Assembly: GCF_964355755.1 (NCBI RefSeq)
Contig: NC_092677.1
Coordinates: forward strand, 28,518,175 to 28,582,174
From: Antedon mediterranea
Taxonomy: Eukaryota; Echinodermata; Crinoidea; Comatulida; Antedonidae
Direction: 5' to 3'
DNA length: 64,000 bases
The notes under the pieces were generated by a model. The model worked only from the letters and a program-made list of their open reading frames with translations. It ran no database searches and was not told the origin of the DNA. Shown piece by piece: positions 13,401 to 26,938 of this stretch; the stretch's first letter is position 1; every line of letters starts with the position of its first letter. The position numbers and the translations under genes were made by a program.

Positions 13401-16400
13401 CAGAAATATTCGGAAATACTCGGAACTTCTCGGAACTACTCGGAACTACTCGAAACTACTCGAAACTACTCGGAACTACTCGGAACTTCTCGGAACTACT
13501 CGTAACTACTCGTCATTACTCGGGACTACTCGGAAATACTCGGAACTTATCCGAACTTATCGGAACTACTCGGAACTACTAGGAACTACTCGGAACTAAA
13601 CTGAACTACTCAAAACTTCTCAGAAATATTTTGAACTACTCGGAACTACTTTGAACTAACTAATCTGAACTACTCGGAATTATTCGAAAATACTCGGAAC
13701 TACTCGGAACTTCTCGGAACTACTCGTAACTACTCGTCATTATTCGGAACTACTCGGAACTACTCGGAAATACTCGGAACTTATCGGAACTACTCGAAAC
13801 TACTCGGAACTACTCGGAACTATTTTGAACTACTCGGAACTAAACTGAACTACTCGTAACTACTCGGAACTTCTCAGAAATATTTGGAACTACTCGGAAC
13901 TACTCTCAACTAACTAATCTGAACTACTCGGAACTATTCAGAAATATTCGGAAATACTCGGAAATACTCGGAACTTCTCGGAACTACTCGGAACTACTCG
14001 AAACTACTCAAAACTACTCAAAACTGCTAGAAACTACTCGGAACTACTCGAAACTACTCGGAACTACTCGGAACTTCTCGGAACTACTCGTAACTACTCG
14101 TCATTACTCTGGACTACTCGGAAATACTCGGAACTACTCGGAAATACTCGGAACTTATCCGAACTTATCGGAACTACTCGGAACTACTCGGAACTACTCA
14201 AAACTACTCGGAACTACTCGGAACTACTAGGAACTACTCGAAACTATTTGGAACTACTCGGAACTAAACTGAACTACTCGGAACTACTCGGAACTTCTCA
14301 GAAATATTTGGAACTACTCGGAACTACTCTGAACTAACTAATCTGAACTAATCTGAACTACTCGGAACTATTCAGAAATACTCGGAACTATCGGAACTAC
14401 TAGGAACTTTTCAGAACTACTCTAAACTACTCTGAACTATTCGGAACTATTCGGAACTACTCAGCACTACTCGGAACTACTCGGAACTTCTCGGAACTAC
14501 TCGGAACTTCTCGGATCTACCGGAACTACTCGGAGCTACTCGGAACTACTCGGAACTACTCGGAAATACTCGGAACTTATCGGAACTTATTGGAACTACT
14601 CGGAACTACTCGGAACTACTAGGAACTACTCGGAACTACTGGGAACTAAACTGAACTACTCGGAACTTCTCAGAAATATTAGGAACTACTCGGAACTACT
14701 CTGAACTAACTAATCTGAATTAATCTGAACTACTCGGAACTACTCAGAACTTCTCGGAACTACTCAACATTATTCGGAACTACTCGGAACTTATTCGAAC
14801 TTATCGGAACTACTCGGAAATACTCGGAAATACTCGGAACTTATCCGAACTTATCGGAACTACTCGGAACTACTAGGAACTACTCGGAACTAAACTGAAC
14901 TACTCGAACTACTCAAAACTTCTCAGAAATATTTGGAACTACTCGGAACTACTCTGAATTTTTCGAAAATACTCGGAACTACTCAGAAATTCTCTGAACT
15001 ACTCGTAACTACTCGTCATTATTCGGAACTACTCGGAAATACTCGGAACTTATCGGAACTACTCGAAACTACTCGGAACTACTCGGAACTATTTTGAACT
15101 ACTCGGAACTAAACTGAACTACTCGTAACTACTCGGAACTTCTCAGAAATATTTGGAACTACTCGGAACTACTCTGAACTAACTAATCTGAACTACTCGG
15201 AACTATTCAGAAATATTCGGAAATACTCGGAACTTCTCGGAACTACTCGGAACTACTCGAAACTACTCGAAACTACTCAAAACTACTCGAAACTACTCGG
15301 AACTACTAGGAACTACTCGAAACTACTCGGAACTACTCGGAACTTCTCGGAACTACTCGTAACTACTCGTCATTACTCGGGACTACTCGGAAATACTCGG
15401 AACTTATCCGAACTTATCGGAACTACTCGGAACTACTAGGAACTACTCGGAACTAAACTGAACTACTCAAAACTTCTCAGAAATATTTGGAACTACTCGG
15501 AACTACTTTGAACTAACTAATCTGAACTACTCGGAACTACTCGGAATTATTCGAAAATACTCGGAACTACTCGGAACTTCTCGGAACTACTCGTAACTAC
15601 TCGTCATTATTCGGAACTACTCGGAACTACTCGGAAATACTCGGAACTTATCGGAACTACTCGAAACTACTCGGAACTACTCGGAACTATTTTGAACTAC
15701 TCGGAACTAAACTGAACTACTCGTAACTACTCGGAACTTCTCAGAAATATTTGGAACTACTCGGAACTACTCTCAACTAACTAATCTGAACTACTCGGAA
15801 CTATTCAGAAATATTCGGAAATACTCGGAAATACTCGGAACTTCTCGGAACTACTCGAAACTACTCGAAACTGCTAGAAACTACTCGGAACTACTAGGAA
15901 CTACTCGAAACTACTCGGAACTACTCGGAACTTCTCGGAACTACTCGTAACTACTCGTCATTACTCTGGACTACTCGGAAATACTCGGAACTACTCGGAA
16001 ATACTCGGAACTTATCCGAACTTATCGGAACTACTCGGAACTTATCGGAACTACTCGGAACTACTCAAAACTACTCGGAACTACTCGGAACTACTAGGAA
16101 CTACTCGAAACTATTTGGAACTACTCGGAACTAAACTGAACTACTCGGAACTACTCGGAACTTCTCAGAAATATTTGGAACTACTCGGAACTACTCTGAA
16201 CTAACTAATCTGAACTAATCTGAACTACTCGGAACTATTCAGAAATACTCGGAACTATCGGAACTACTAGGAACTTCTCAGAACTACTCTAAACTACTCT
16301 GAACTATTCGGAACTATTCGGAACTACTCAGCACTACTCGGAACTACTCGGAACTTCTCGGAACTACTCGGAACTTCTCGGATCTACCGGAACTACTCGG

Positions 16401-16871
16401 AGCTACTCGGAACTACTCGGAACTACTCGGAAATACTCGGAACTTATCGGAACTTATTGGAACTACTCGGAACTACTCGGAACTACTAGGAACTACTCGG
16501 AACTACTGGGAACTAAACTGAACTACTCGGAACTTCTCAGAAATATTCGGAACTACTCGGAACTACTCTGAACTAACTAATCTGAATTAATCTGAACTAC
16601 TCGGAACTACTCGGAACTTCTCGGAACTACTCGTCATTATTCGGAACTACTCGGAACTTATTCGAACTTATCGGAACTACTTGGAACTACTAGGAACTAC
16701 TAGGAAGTACTCGGAACTACTCAGAACTACTCGGAACTAAACTGAACTACTCGGAACTACTCGGAACTTCTCAGAAATATTTGGAACTACTCTGAACTAA
16801 CTAATCTGAACTAAACTGAACTACTCGGAACTATTCGGAAATACTCGGAACTACTCGGAACTACTCGTAAC
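7472..16871 (+). repeat. 10-bp satellite between the two TIR elements
   Basis: Continuous CGGAACTACT-type monomers with variant blocks. It includes a local 280-bp duplication (the ATCGGAGCTA marker at 8241 and 8521, each followed by CGTCACAACTTGTCACAAC) and the junction of the two 10.2-kb copies at about 12990. No genes or other elements seen. Confidence 0.94.
9600..12960 (+). repeat. 2.2-kb tandem higher-order repeat, two units
   Basis: The block containing GGAAGTAATTGGAACTACAC (near 9975 and 12175) and CGGATCTCCGTGTAAC or its variant CGGATTTCCGTGTAAC (near 10108 and 12316) occurs twice at an offset of about 2,198-2,208 bp. The intervening 10.76-11.78 kb stretch contains related but rearranged blocks. 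The same pair is present in the second 10.2-kb copy. Confidence 0.72.
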
Positions 16872-19800
16872 TACCGTATATTTCGGTGTATAAGTCGCAC
16901 CTGTGTATAAGACGCACCCTCTAACTGAGAGTAAAATATCTGTATTTTTTATATCGTCGGTGTATAAGACGAACCTTATATTTCATCAAAACAATGTTTT
17001 TTTAAATTGTAATCAATATTAATATTATTGTAATAATATATTTTGTTATATCTGCAACGGCGTCCTTTATTTAGGTTTTTTCTTACCTAGGCTCGGCCGC
17101 GCCCAGCCTCAACAGCCGCAACATCGAGTGCATGACCGTGTGTGTAACACGTACGTGTGGGCTAGTCTCGCTCGATCATTTCGAGAGGGCGCACGTTTTC
17201 ACGGACAATCGTATTCGATTAGTATCTATGTATCCGAGAAGTGTGTACGCTAGGTCCATGCTATAATCACCTGGAGAATATACTAGTCGATTACCGTACA
17301 CCATGTGGCCGCCAAGAAGGGCTTGCGCTGGGGGTACGGCGATCGTATGTATAACTACTGTATAAATAAATACTATTCCAATCGTACGTAAACGTTTACA
17401 AATGAAATTTTATCGCAATAATGAACAAATCTTTTCATCATATTTAGTATAACATCATGCTAAAATGCCTTGAAAACTAGGCAGAAGCAGGTTGCCGTTA
17501 CGTTAGTTAGTTACTGTAGCTAGGCCTAGCCTACTCAGGCCTACCAAACGAGCTGACGATAGCCTAGCTAGGCCTGACCTATGTAAAATCTGTGTGGTGA
17601 GGCATTTATATTCGGTTTATAAGACACACCCTTAATTTAGAGGTCAAATTTGCGTGTCAAAAGTGCGACTTATACACCGAAATATACAGTACTCGAAACT
17701 TCTCGGAACTACTCGGAACTACCGGAACTACTCGGAATTACTCGGAACTACTCGGAAATACTCGGAACTAATCGGAACTTATCGGAACTAACTAATCTGA
17801 ATTAATCTGAACTACTCGGAACTACTCAGAATTACTAGGAAATACTCGGAACTTATCGTAACTACTCGGAAATACTCGGAACTACTCGGAACTAAACTAA
17901 ACTACTCGGAACTACTCGAAACTACTCGGAACTTCTCAGAAATATTTGGAACTACTCAGAACTACTCTGAACTAACTAATCTGAACTACTCGGAACTACT
18001 CGGAACTTCTCATAAATATTTGGAAGTACTCTGAACTAACTAATATGAACTAATCTGAACTACTCGGAGCTACTCGAAACTACTCGGAACTTCTCAGAAA
18101 TATTTGGAACTACTCGGAACTACTCTGAACTAACTAATCTGAACTACTCGGAACTACTCGGAACTTCTCATAAATATTTGGAAGTACTCTGAACTAACTA
18201 ATATGAACTAATCTGAACTACTCGGAACTACTGGGAACTACTCGGAACTGCTCTGAACTGCTCGGAACTACTCTGTACTACTCGGAACTACTCTGTACTA
18301 CTCGGAACTACTCGTCATTATTCGGAACTACTCGGAAATACTCGGAACTACTCGGAAATACTCGGAACTACTCGGAAATACTCGGAACTACTCGGAAATA
18401 CTCGGAAATACTCGGAACTACTTGGAACTACTCGGAACTACTCAGAAATACTCGGAACTTATCGGAGCTACTCGGAAATACTCGGAAATACTCGGAACTA
18501 CTCGTCACAACTTGTCACAACTCGTCACTACTTGGAATTACTCGGAATTACTCGTAACTTCTCAGAACTACTCGGAACTACTCGGAACTGCTCGGAACTA
18601 CTCTGTACTACTCGGAACTACTCGTCATTATTCGGAACTACTCGGAAATACTCGGAACTACTCGGAAATACTCGGAACTACTCGGAAATACTCGGAAATA
18701 CTCGGAACTACTCGGAACTACTCAGAAATACTCGGAACTTATCGGAGCTACTCGGAAATACTCGGAAATACTCGGAACTACTCGTCACAACTTGTCACAA
18801 CTCGTCACTACTTGTCACTACTTGGAATTACTCGGAATTACTCGTAACTTCTCAGAACTACTCTGAACTACCGGAACTACTCGAAACTACTCGAAACTTC
18901 TCGGAACTATTCGAAACTGCTCGGAACTACTCTGAACTACTCGTCAATATTAACTACTCGTCAATATTCTTAACTACTCGGAAGTACTCGGAAATACTCT
19001 GAACTTATCGGAACTACTCGGAAATACTCGGAACTACTCGGAACTACTCGGAACTTTTTGGAACTACTCGGAACGACTCGGAACTACTCGGGACTTCTCA
19101 GAACAACTCGGAACTACTCGTCAATATTCGGAACTATTTGGAACTACTCGGAATTACTTGGAACTACTCGGATCTCCTTGTAACAACTCGGGACTACTCT
19201 GAACTACTCTGAACTACTCTGAACTATTCGGAACTACTCGGAACTACTCGGCACTACTCGGCACTACTCAGAACTTCTCGGAACTACTCGGAACTACCGG
19301 GAACTACTCGGAAATACTCGGAACTACTCGGAACTACTATGAACTACTCGGAACTACTCGAAACTAAACTGAACTACTCGGAACTACTCGGAACTTCTCG
19401 GAACTTCTCAGAAATATTTGGAACTACTCGGAACTACTGTAAACTAACTAATCTGAATTAATTTGAACTACTCGGAACTACTCGGAACTTCTCGGAACTA
19501 CTCGTCATTATTCGAAACTACTCGGAACTACTCGGAACTTCTCAGAAATATTTAGAACTACTCGGAACTACTCTGAACTAACTAATCTTAACTAAACTGA
19601 ACTAAACTGAACTACTCGAAACTATTCGGAAATACTCTGAACTATTGGAACTACTCGGAACTTCTTGAAACTACTCTGAACTACTCTGAACTACTCGGAA
19701 CTATTCGGAACTACTCGGCACTACTCGGAACTACTCGGAACTACTCGGAAGTACCGGAACTACTCGGAATTACTCGGAACTACTCGGAACTACTCGGAAA

Positions 19801-22800
19801 TACTCGGAACTTATCGGAACTAACTAATCTGAATTAATCTGAACTACTCGGAACTACTCGGAACTACTCGGAACTACTCGTAACTTATCAGAACTTATCG
19901 GAACTACTCGGAAATACTCGGAACTAAACTGAACTACTCGAAACTACTCGGAACTTCTAAGAAATATTTGGAACTACTCTGAACTAACTAATCTGAACTA
20001 AACTGAACTACTCGGAACTACTCGGAACTTCTCATAAATATTTGGAAGTACTCTGAACTAACTAATATGAACTAATCTGAACTACTCGGAACTATTTGGA
20101 ACTACTCGGAACGACTCGGAACTACTCGGGACTACTCAGGACTTCTCGGAAGTACTCGGAAGTAATTGGAACTACACAGAACTACTCGGAACTACTCAGA
20201 ACTACTCGAAACTTCTCAGAACAACTCGGAACTACTCGTCAATATTCGAAACTATTTGGAACTACTCGGAATTACTCGGAACTACTCGGATCTCCGTGTA
20301 ACAACTCGGAACTACTCGGGACTACTCGGGACTACTCTGAACTACTCTGAACTATTCGGAACTACTCGGCACTACTCGGAACTTCTCAGAACTACTCGGA
20401 ACTTCTCGGAACTACCGGAACTACTCGGAACTACTCGGAAATACTCGGAACTTATCGGAACTTATCGGAACTACTCGGAACTACTAGGAACGACTCGGAA
20501 CTACTCGGAACTAAACTGAACTACTCGGAACTACTCGGAACTTCTCAGAAATATTTGGAACTACTCGGAACTACTCTGAACTAACTAATCTGAATTAATC
20601 TGAACTACTCGGAACAACTCGGAACTACTCGCAACTTCTCGGAACTACTCGTCATTATTCGGAACTACTCGGAAATACTCGGAACTACTCGGAACTTATT
20701 GGAACTTATCGAAACTACTCGGAAATACTCAGAACTACTCGGAACTACTCTGAACTAACTAATCTGAACTAAACTGAACTACTCGAAACTATTCGGAATA
20801 CTTGGAAATACTCGGAACTAGTGGAACTACTCGGAACTTCTCGGAATTACTCTGAACTACTCTGTACTACTCGGAACTACTCGGCACTACTCGGAACTAC
20901 TCGGAAATACTGGGAAATTATCGGAACTAACTAATCTGAATTAATCTGAACTACTCGGAACTACTCGGAAATACTCGTAACTTATCGGAACTTATCGGAA
21001 CTACTCGGAAATACTCGGAACTAAACTGAACTACTCGAAACTACTCGGAACTTCTAAGAAATATTTGGAACTACTCTGAACTAACTAATCTGAACTAAAC
21101 TGAACTACTCGGAAATACTCGGAACTACTCGGAACTACTTGGAACTACTGTAAACTAACTAATCTGAATTAATTTGAACTACTCGGAACTACTCGGAACT
21201 TCTCGGAACTACTCGTCATTATTCGGAACTACTCGGAACTTCTCAGAAATATTTAGAACTACTCGGAACTACTCTGAACTAACTAATCTGAACTAAATTG
21301 AACTAAACTGAACTACTCGAAACTATTCGGAAATACTCGGAACTTCTTGAAACTACTCGGAACTTCTTGAAACTACTCTGAACTACTCTGAACTATTCGG
21401 AACTACTCGGAACTACTCGGCACTACTCGGAACTACTTGGAACTTCTTGGAATTACTCAAAACTTCTCGGAACTACTCAGAAGTACCGGAACTACTCGGA
21501 ATTACTCGGAACTACTCGAAACTAAACTGAACTACTCGGAACTACTCGGAACTTCTCAGAAATATTTGGAACTACTCGGAACTACTGTAAACTAACTAAT
21601 CTGAATTAATTTGAACTACTCGGAACTTCTCAGAACTACTCGTCATTATTCGGAACTACTCGGAACTACTCGGAACTTCTCAGAAATATTTAGAACTACT
21701 CGGAACTACTCTGAACTAACTAATGTGAACTAAACTGAACTAAACTGAACTACTCGAAACTATTCGGAAATACTCGGAAATACTCGGAACTATTGGAACT
21801 ACTCGGAACTTTTTGAAACTACTCTGAACTATTCGGAACTACTCGGAACTACTCGGCACTACTCGGCACTACTCGGAACTACTTGGAACTTCTTGGAATT
21901 ACTCAAAAGTTCTCGGAACTACTCGGAAGTACCGGAACTACTCGGAATTACTCGGAACTACTCGGAAATACTCGGAACTTATCGGAACTAACTAATCTGA
22001 ATTAATCTGAACTACTCGGAACTACTCGGAACTACTCGGAACTACTCGGAACTACTCTGAACTACTCGGAAATACTCGGAACTTATCAGAACTTATCGGA
22101 ACTACTCGGAAATACTCGGAACTAAACTGAACTACTCGAAACTACTCGGAACTTCTAAGAAATATTTGGAACTACTCTGAACTAACTAATCTGAACTAAA
22201 CTGAACTACTCGGAACTACTCGGAACTTCTCATAAATATTTAGAAGTACTCTGAACTAACTAATATGAACTAATCTGAACTACTCGGAACTATTTGGAAC
22301 TACTCGGAACGACTCGGAACTACTCGGGACTACTCAGGACTTCTCGGAAGTACTCGGAAGTAATTGGAACTACACAGAACTACTCGGAACTACTCGGAAC
22401 TACTCAGAACTACTCGAAACTTCTCAGAACAACTCGGAACTACTCGTCAATATTCGAAACTATTTGGAACTACTCGGAATTACTCGGAACTACTCGGATT
22501 TCCGTGTAACAACTCGGAACTACTCGGGACTACTCGGGACTACTCTGAACTACTCTGAACTACTCTGAACTATTCGGAACTACTCGGCACTACTCGGAAC
22601 TTCTCAGAACTACTCGGAACTTCTCGGAACTACCGGAACTACTCAGAAATACTCGGAACTTATCGGAACTTATCGGAACTACTAGGAACTACTCGGAACT
22701 ACTCGGAACTAAACTGAACTACTCGGAACTACTCGGAACTACTCGGAACTTCTCAGAAATATTTGGAACTACTCGGAACTACTCTGAACTAACTAATCTG

Positions 22801-23170
22801 AATTAATCTGAACTACTCGGAACAACTCGGAACTACTCGGAACTACTCGCAACTTCTCGGAACTACTCGTCATTATTCGGAACTACTCGGAAATACTCGG
22901 AACTTATTGGAACTTATCGGAACTACTCGGAAATACTCAGAACTACTCGGAACTACTCTGAACTAACTAATCTGAACTAAACTGAACTACTCGAAACTAT
23001 TCGGAATACTTGGAAATACTCTGAACTATTGGAACTACTCGGAACTTCTCGGAACTACTCTGAACTACTCTGTACTAATCGGAACTACTCGGCACTACTC
23101 GGAACTACTCGGAAATACTGGGAAATTATCGGAACTAACTAATCTGAATTAATCTGAACTACTCGGAACT
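12990..23170 (+). repeat. 10.2-kb tandem duplication, copy 2
   Basis: Head-to-tail second copy of 2770-12990, starting with the same TATCCGAACTTATCGG block. It is 40 bp shorter, missing four monomers near 19720. Identity with copy 1 ends around 23170-23185, where the text instead follows the block seen at 10780. The TIR element inside (16874-17689) appears identical to that of copy 1, which suggests a recent event. Confidence 0.86.
16874..17689. mobile_element. 816-bp TIR DNA transposon, copy 2
   Basis: Same length, TIRs and flanking TA (16872-16873, 17690-17691) as the element at 6654, exactly 10,220 bp downstream and with the same satellite flanks. It was therefore copied as part of the 10.2-kb duplication and is not an independent transposition. 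Confidence 0.84.
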
Positions 23171-23552
23171 ACTCGGAAATACTCGTAACTTATCGGAACT
23201 TATCGGAACTACTCGGAAATACTCGGAACTAAACTGAACTACTCGAAACTACTCGGAACTTCAAAGAAATATTTGGAACTACTCTGAACTAACTAATCTG
23301 AACTAAACTGAACTACTCGGAAATACTCGGAAATACTCGGAACTACTCGGAACTACTAGGAACTACTTGGAACTACTCGGAACTACTCGGAACTAAACTG
23401 AACTACTCGGATCTACTCGAAACTACTCGGAACTTCTCAGAAATATTTGGAACTACTCGGAACTACTCTGAACTAACTAATCTGAACTAAACTGAACTAC
23501 TCGGAACTACTCGGAACTTCTCATAAATATTTGGAAGTACTCTGAACTAACT
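17692..23552 (+). repeat. 10-bp satellite up to LINE A
   Basis: CGGAACTACT-type array. Most of it is the rest of the second 10.2-kb copy. About 23170-23552 is a further block ending CTGAACTAACTA, at which LINE A is inserted. No gene seen. Confidence 0.94.
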
Positions 23553-23677
23553 ATCTCAAAATGGAACAAGTCTACTTGCTAGCAACATTCGATGCAAAGT
23601 CCAGTTAACCCTCAAGTTACAACGCCCGAGTACATCGTACAAGAGACAGAAGTTAAAACCGAAATAACCTAAGTAAC

Positions 23678-26600
23678 ATGGAAAAGTCTACTCAAGCAAA
23701 CCCTGAAAGCGCAACAAGTATAAACAATGACAATCTATCAAATCAAACTGATATATTATTCAATCCTATTACTCTATGTAACAACTTTGACGAACAGGAT
23801 GAACTAACTGATCATAGTCTTAGCAATAAAATATGTACGATAGAGACATGCTCGTATATGAGCACAGACCAGTTAAATGACTCGGTTAATAAAATAAATA
23901 ATATCAGCTACTCATTTTTACACTATAATATCAGAAGTATTAACAAACACTTAGATGAATTAATTACTTGTTTAAACGGCATTAAACACCCATTCACTGT
24001 AATTGGCATATCAGAAACATGGCTTAAAGAAACATCACCTAGACCATACTTACCAAACTACGATTTCCATGCTCTAGACAGGGAAAATCGAAAAGGAGGT
24101 GGTGTTGGCTTGTTTATTTCAAATACTATAGAGGTCAAAACAAGAACCGATTTGATAATTAATTTCTGTGAATGTCTGTTTATTGAGATAATTAAAAAAA
24201 AGTGTAAAAATGCAATTGTTGTACTGTCTACAGACCACCAGACATGAAAATAGATGTTTTTAATGATTCACTTGAAGATGTCCTCACTGCTATAGACAAA
24301 GAAGGTAAACCATGTTATATCATGAGAGATTTTAATATCAATCTGCTTAAACATGTAACATGCAGTGATGTAAATGATTTTATTGAAATAATGATGTCTC
24401 ACTCGTTTTATCCATCTATATCTAGACCAACTAGAATACAAGACCAGTCAGTAACACTAATTGACAACATATTTTCAAATACAATTTCCGAAAAAGTTCT
24501 ATCTGGTATACTAATCTCGGACATTTCCGACCATTTACCAGTATATCAAATAACTCACTCTGCTTCGTCTTCCCACGTAAACACGCACATGAATAAAGGC
24601 ACCTCAGTCTCATGTGACACGTATATAGTTAACAATAGAAACATTATGAAACTAAATAGTGATTTATTAAGTGCAGAGTGGCTTGGAGTATATGAAGCGA
24701 CTGATCCAGAAATCGCTTATAATGATTTTCTGGATAATTTTAAGTTTCTATATAACAAACACCATAAAAAAACTGTAAAGTCATCAAAACAGTATGACAA
24801 ATTCAAGCAGCCCTGGATGAGTTTTGGGTTACTAAGGTCAAGTAAAAGAAAGCATGTACTGTATAAAAGGTTCATAAAACACCCTACTGTAAAAAACAAA
24901 AATACGTATAAAGAATTTAAAAAAGCTTTTGCACGCACGTGCAAAATCGCCAAAAAGATGTATTATGAAAATCTTTTCAATCGAACAAATGGTAATATTA
25001 AAAAAACATGGAATGTTATAAATGATTAATTGATCCGAATAAAGGAAAAACTAAAGTTCCATCTTCTTTTACACATAGCAATGAAACTATACATGGTTGC
25101 GAAAATGTTGTAAATCATATTAATGATTATTTTATTAATGTAGGTTGTAAGGTTCGAGACAATATTGAGTCTACTACGACAAAATATTCTGAATACCTCA
25201 CAAACAAACAACGCAACTCAATGTTTTTTTGCTATGTTGATGAGGAGGAGGTACTAAAAGTTATTGAATCTCTCGATTCAAACAAAGCCCCCGGATTTGA
25301 TGACATTTCAGCAAAAGTTGTAAAGGAAGTAAAATACAATATTTTAAAGCCGCTGACATATATTTTTAATTTATCACTTCAAACTGGACTAATACCAGGG
25401 AAATTGAAAATTTCCAAAGTAGTTCCCATACATAAAAAAGGGGACCGCCATTTGGCCTCAAACTATCGTCCCATATCGCTGTTGCCCATTTTTTCGAAAG
25501 TTTTTGAAAAGATTATCCATAATCAATTATACAATTATCTTACAAAATGTAAAGTGTTAAGCAACAATCAATATGGATTTAGAAACAAACACTCAACTTC
25601 TCATGCTATGATCGACTTGGTCCATAAAATATTAAATGCATTTGAAAAAAAGGAATATGCACTTACTACCTTTATGGATTTGTCAAAAGCGTTTGACATT
25701 ATCGATCACAGTATTCTGTTGAGCAAATTGGCGCATTATGGTATAAGAGGCATCGTTTTAATGTGGTTTAGAAACTATTTAAGTGGCCGCAAACAATATG
25801 TTTATGCCAACGGTAGATCATCATGTTTAAAAGACACCAATATAGGGGTGCCACAGGGTTCTGTTTTAGGACCACTTTTGTTTTTAATTTACATCAATGA
25901 TATAAGTCGAGCAAGTAGTAAAATAGATATAATTAGTTTTGCTGACGACACAACTTGTATAACAAGGGGAGATGACCCTACAATGTTAAACCATACTATG
26001 AATATTGAACTAGAAAAAATAAACGTATGGCTTAAAGCAAATAAGCTGTTACTGAATGTCAGCAAAACTAATTACGTTGTTTTTAGAACTAGCCAAAAGA
26101 ACTTTGACAAAAACCAGTTTAAAATAAAAATGAATAATGTGTTATCACATAGAAAAGAAAATGTGACATTTCTAGGTGTAATTTTAAACGAAAATCTTAA
26201 CTGGAAACATCACATACAGCTTATTAGGAAAAAAATGTCTAGGGCAATTGGTATACTTTTAAAAGTAAGAGAATTCTTTCCTCATAAAGTCCGTATTAGT
26301 CTTTATAACACCTTAGTATTACCTCACCTTCAGTATGGTAACTTAATATGGGGAAATACATACAAGAGCACGTTAGAAGTAATACTAAAACTCCAAAAGA
26401 GAGCTGTAAAATGCATTACCTTCTCTAAATCCAGACAAGCCTCAGAGCCACTGTTTAAGAAACTAAAAATATTAAACGTTTATGATATTTACAAAGTAAA
26501 CGTCATAGGATTTATGGCAAACGTAAAATTCAATGAATTACCACATCACATTTTAAATATTTTTAATTACTGTGACAGTATTAGGCCTACTCATAACCTC

Positions 26601-26792
26601 AGAACAGAAACTGAATTCGAAATTCCCTTCACAAGACTAACTTGCAGTCAACAGTTTATACACATATATGGACCAAAATTGTGGAAAGAATTCACTTGTA
26701 ATGGTGGTAATAAACCGGTTATCTTAAAGAAACAAAATAAATGTATAAAAAAACAGATTAAAACATACTTTTTATCACTATATGCTGATTAA
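23678..26792 (+). pseudogene. LINE A ORF2 (endonuclease + reverse transcriptase), two frameshifts
   Basis: ORF2 normally nicks the target and copies the element's RNA into it. The frame from ATG 23678 gives about 85 N-terminal residues and then the endonuclease: HYNIRSINKHLDEL, ISETWL (the metal-binding Glu) and GGGVGLFI. Near 24215-24225 the frame shifts just before VYRPPD. The next frame carries RDFNINLL (the usual GDFN has Arg for Gly), LIDNIFSN and ISDHLPVY, and then reaches a stop at 25027. One missing base there moves the rest into the frame that stays open to 26792. RT blocks follow: SNKAPGFDDIS, RPISLLPIFSKV, FMDLSKAFD, GVPQGSVLGP and the catalytic FADD at 25938-25949, then the thumb and C-terminal region. 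RT itself is uninterrupted. Two frameshifts make the gene non-functional as sequenced. Confidence 0.88.
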
Positions 26793-26838
26793 CAACACCT
26801 TTGTTTATTTAAGTTCTATATACTTGTTCTTATGTAAA

Positions 26839-26886
26839 AGGGTCCTACAAAAAAACGAAGCTACAGCTTTTTTATGCAGGATCCCT
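26839..26886 (+). other. LINE A 3' UTR stem-loop
   Basis: An outer stem AGGGTCCT / AGGATCCCT (one bulge) encloses an inner hairpin AAGCT-AC-AGCTT. It lies about 50 bp before the element's 3' end, where CR1/L2-type elements keep the structure their reverse transcriptase recognises. Pairing was read by eye and not folded computationally. Confidence 0.55.
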
Positions 26887-26938
26887 GTTCTCAGTTGTAC
26901 TGTAATTATGATGTACTATAATTGATGACTAAATAAAT

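Larger units (their letters stand above)
23553..26938 (+). mobile_element. LINE A, CR1/L2/Jockey-type non-LTR retrotransposon
   Basis: About 3.39 kb of non-satellite DNA with one ORF2-type coding region, a short leader (23553-23677) and a 3' UTR of about 145 bp ending in CTAAATAAATG. Satellite text resumes directly on both sides. The left flank (ending CTGAACTAACTA) and right flank (starting GGAAATACTCGG) are joined without the element at about 28878, which marks an empty site. The leader is too short to hold a full ORF1, and I recognise no ORF1 domain in it, so the copy is probably 5' truncated. The A/T-rich coding text contrasts with the satellite. Confidence 0.9.
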
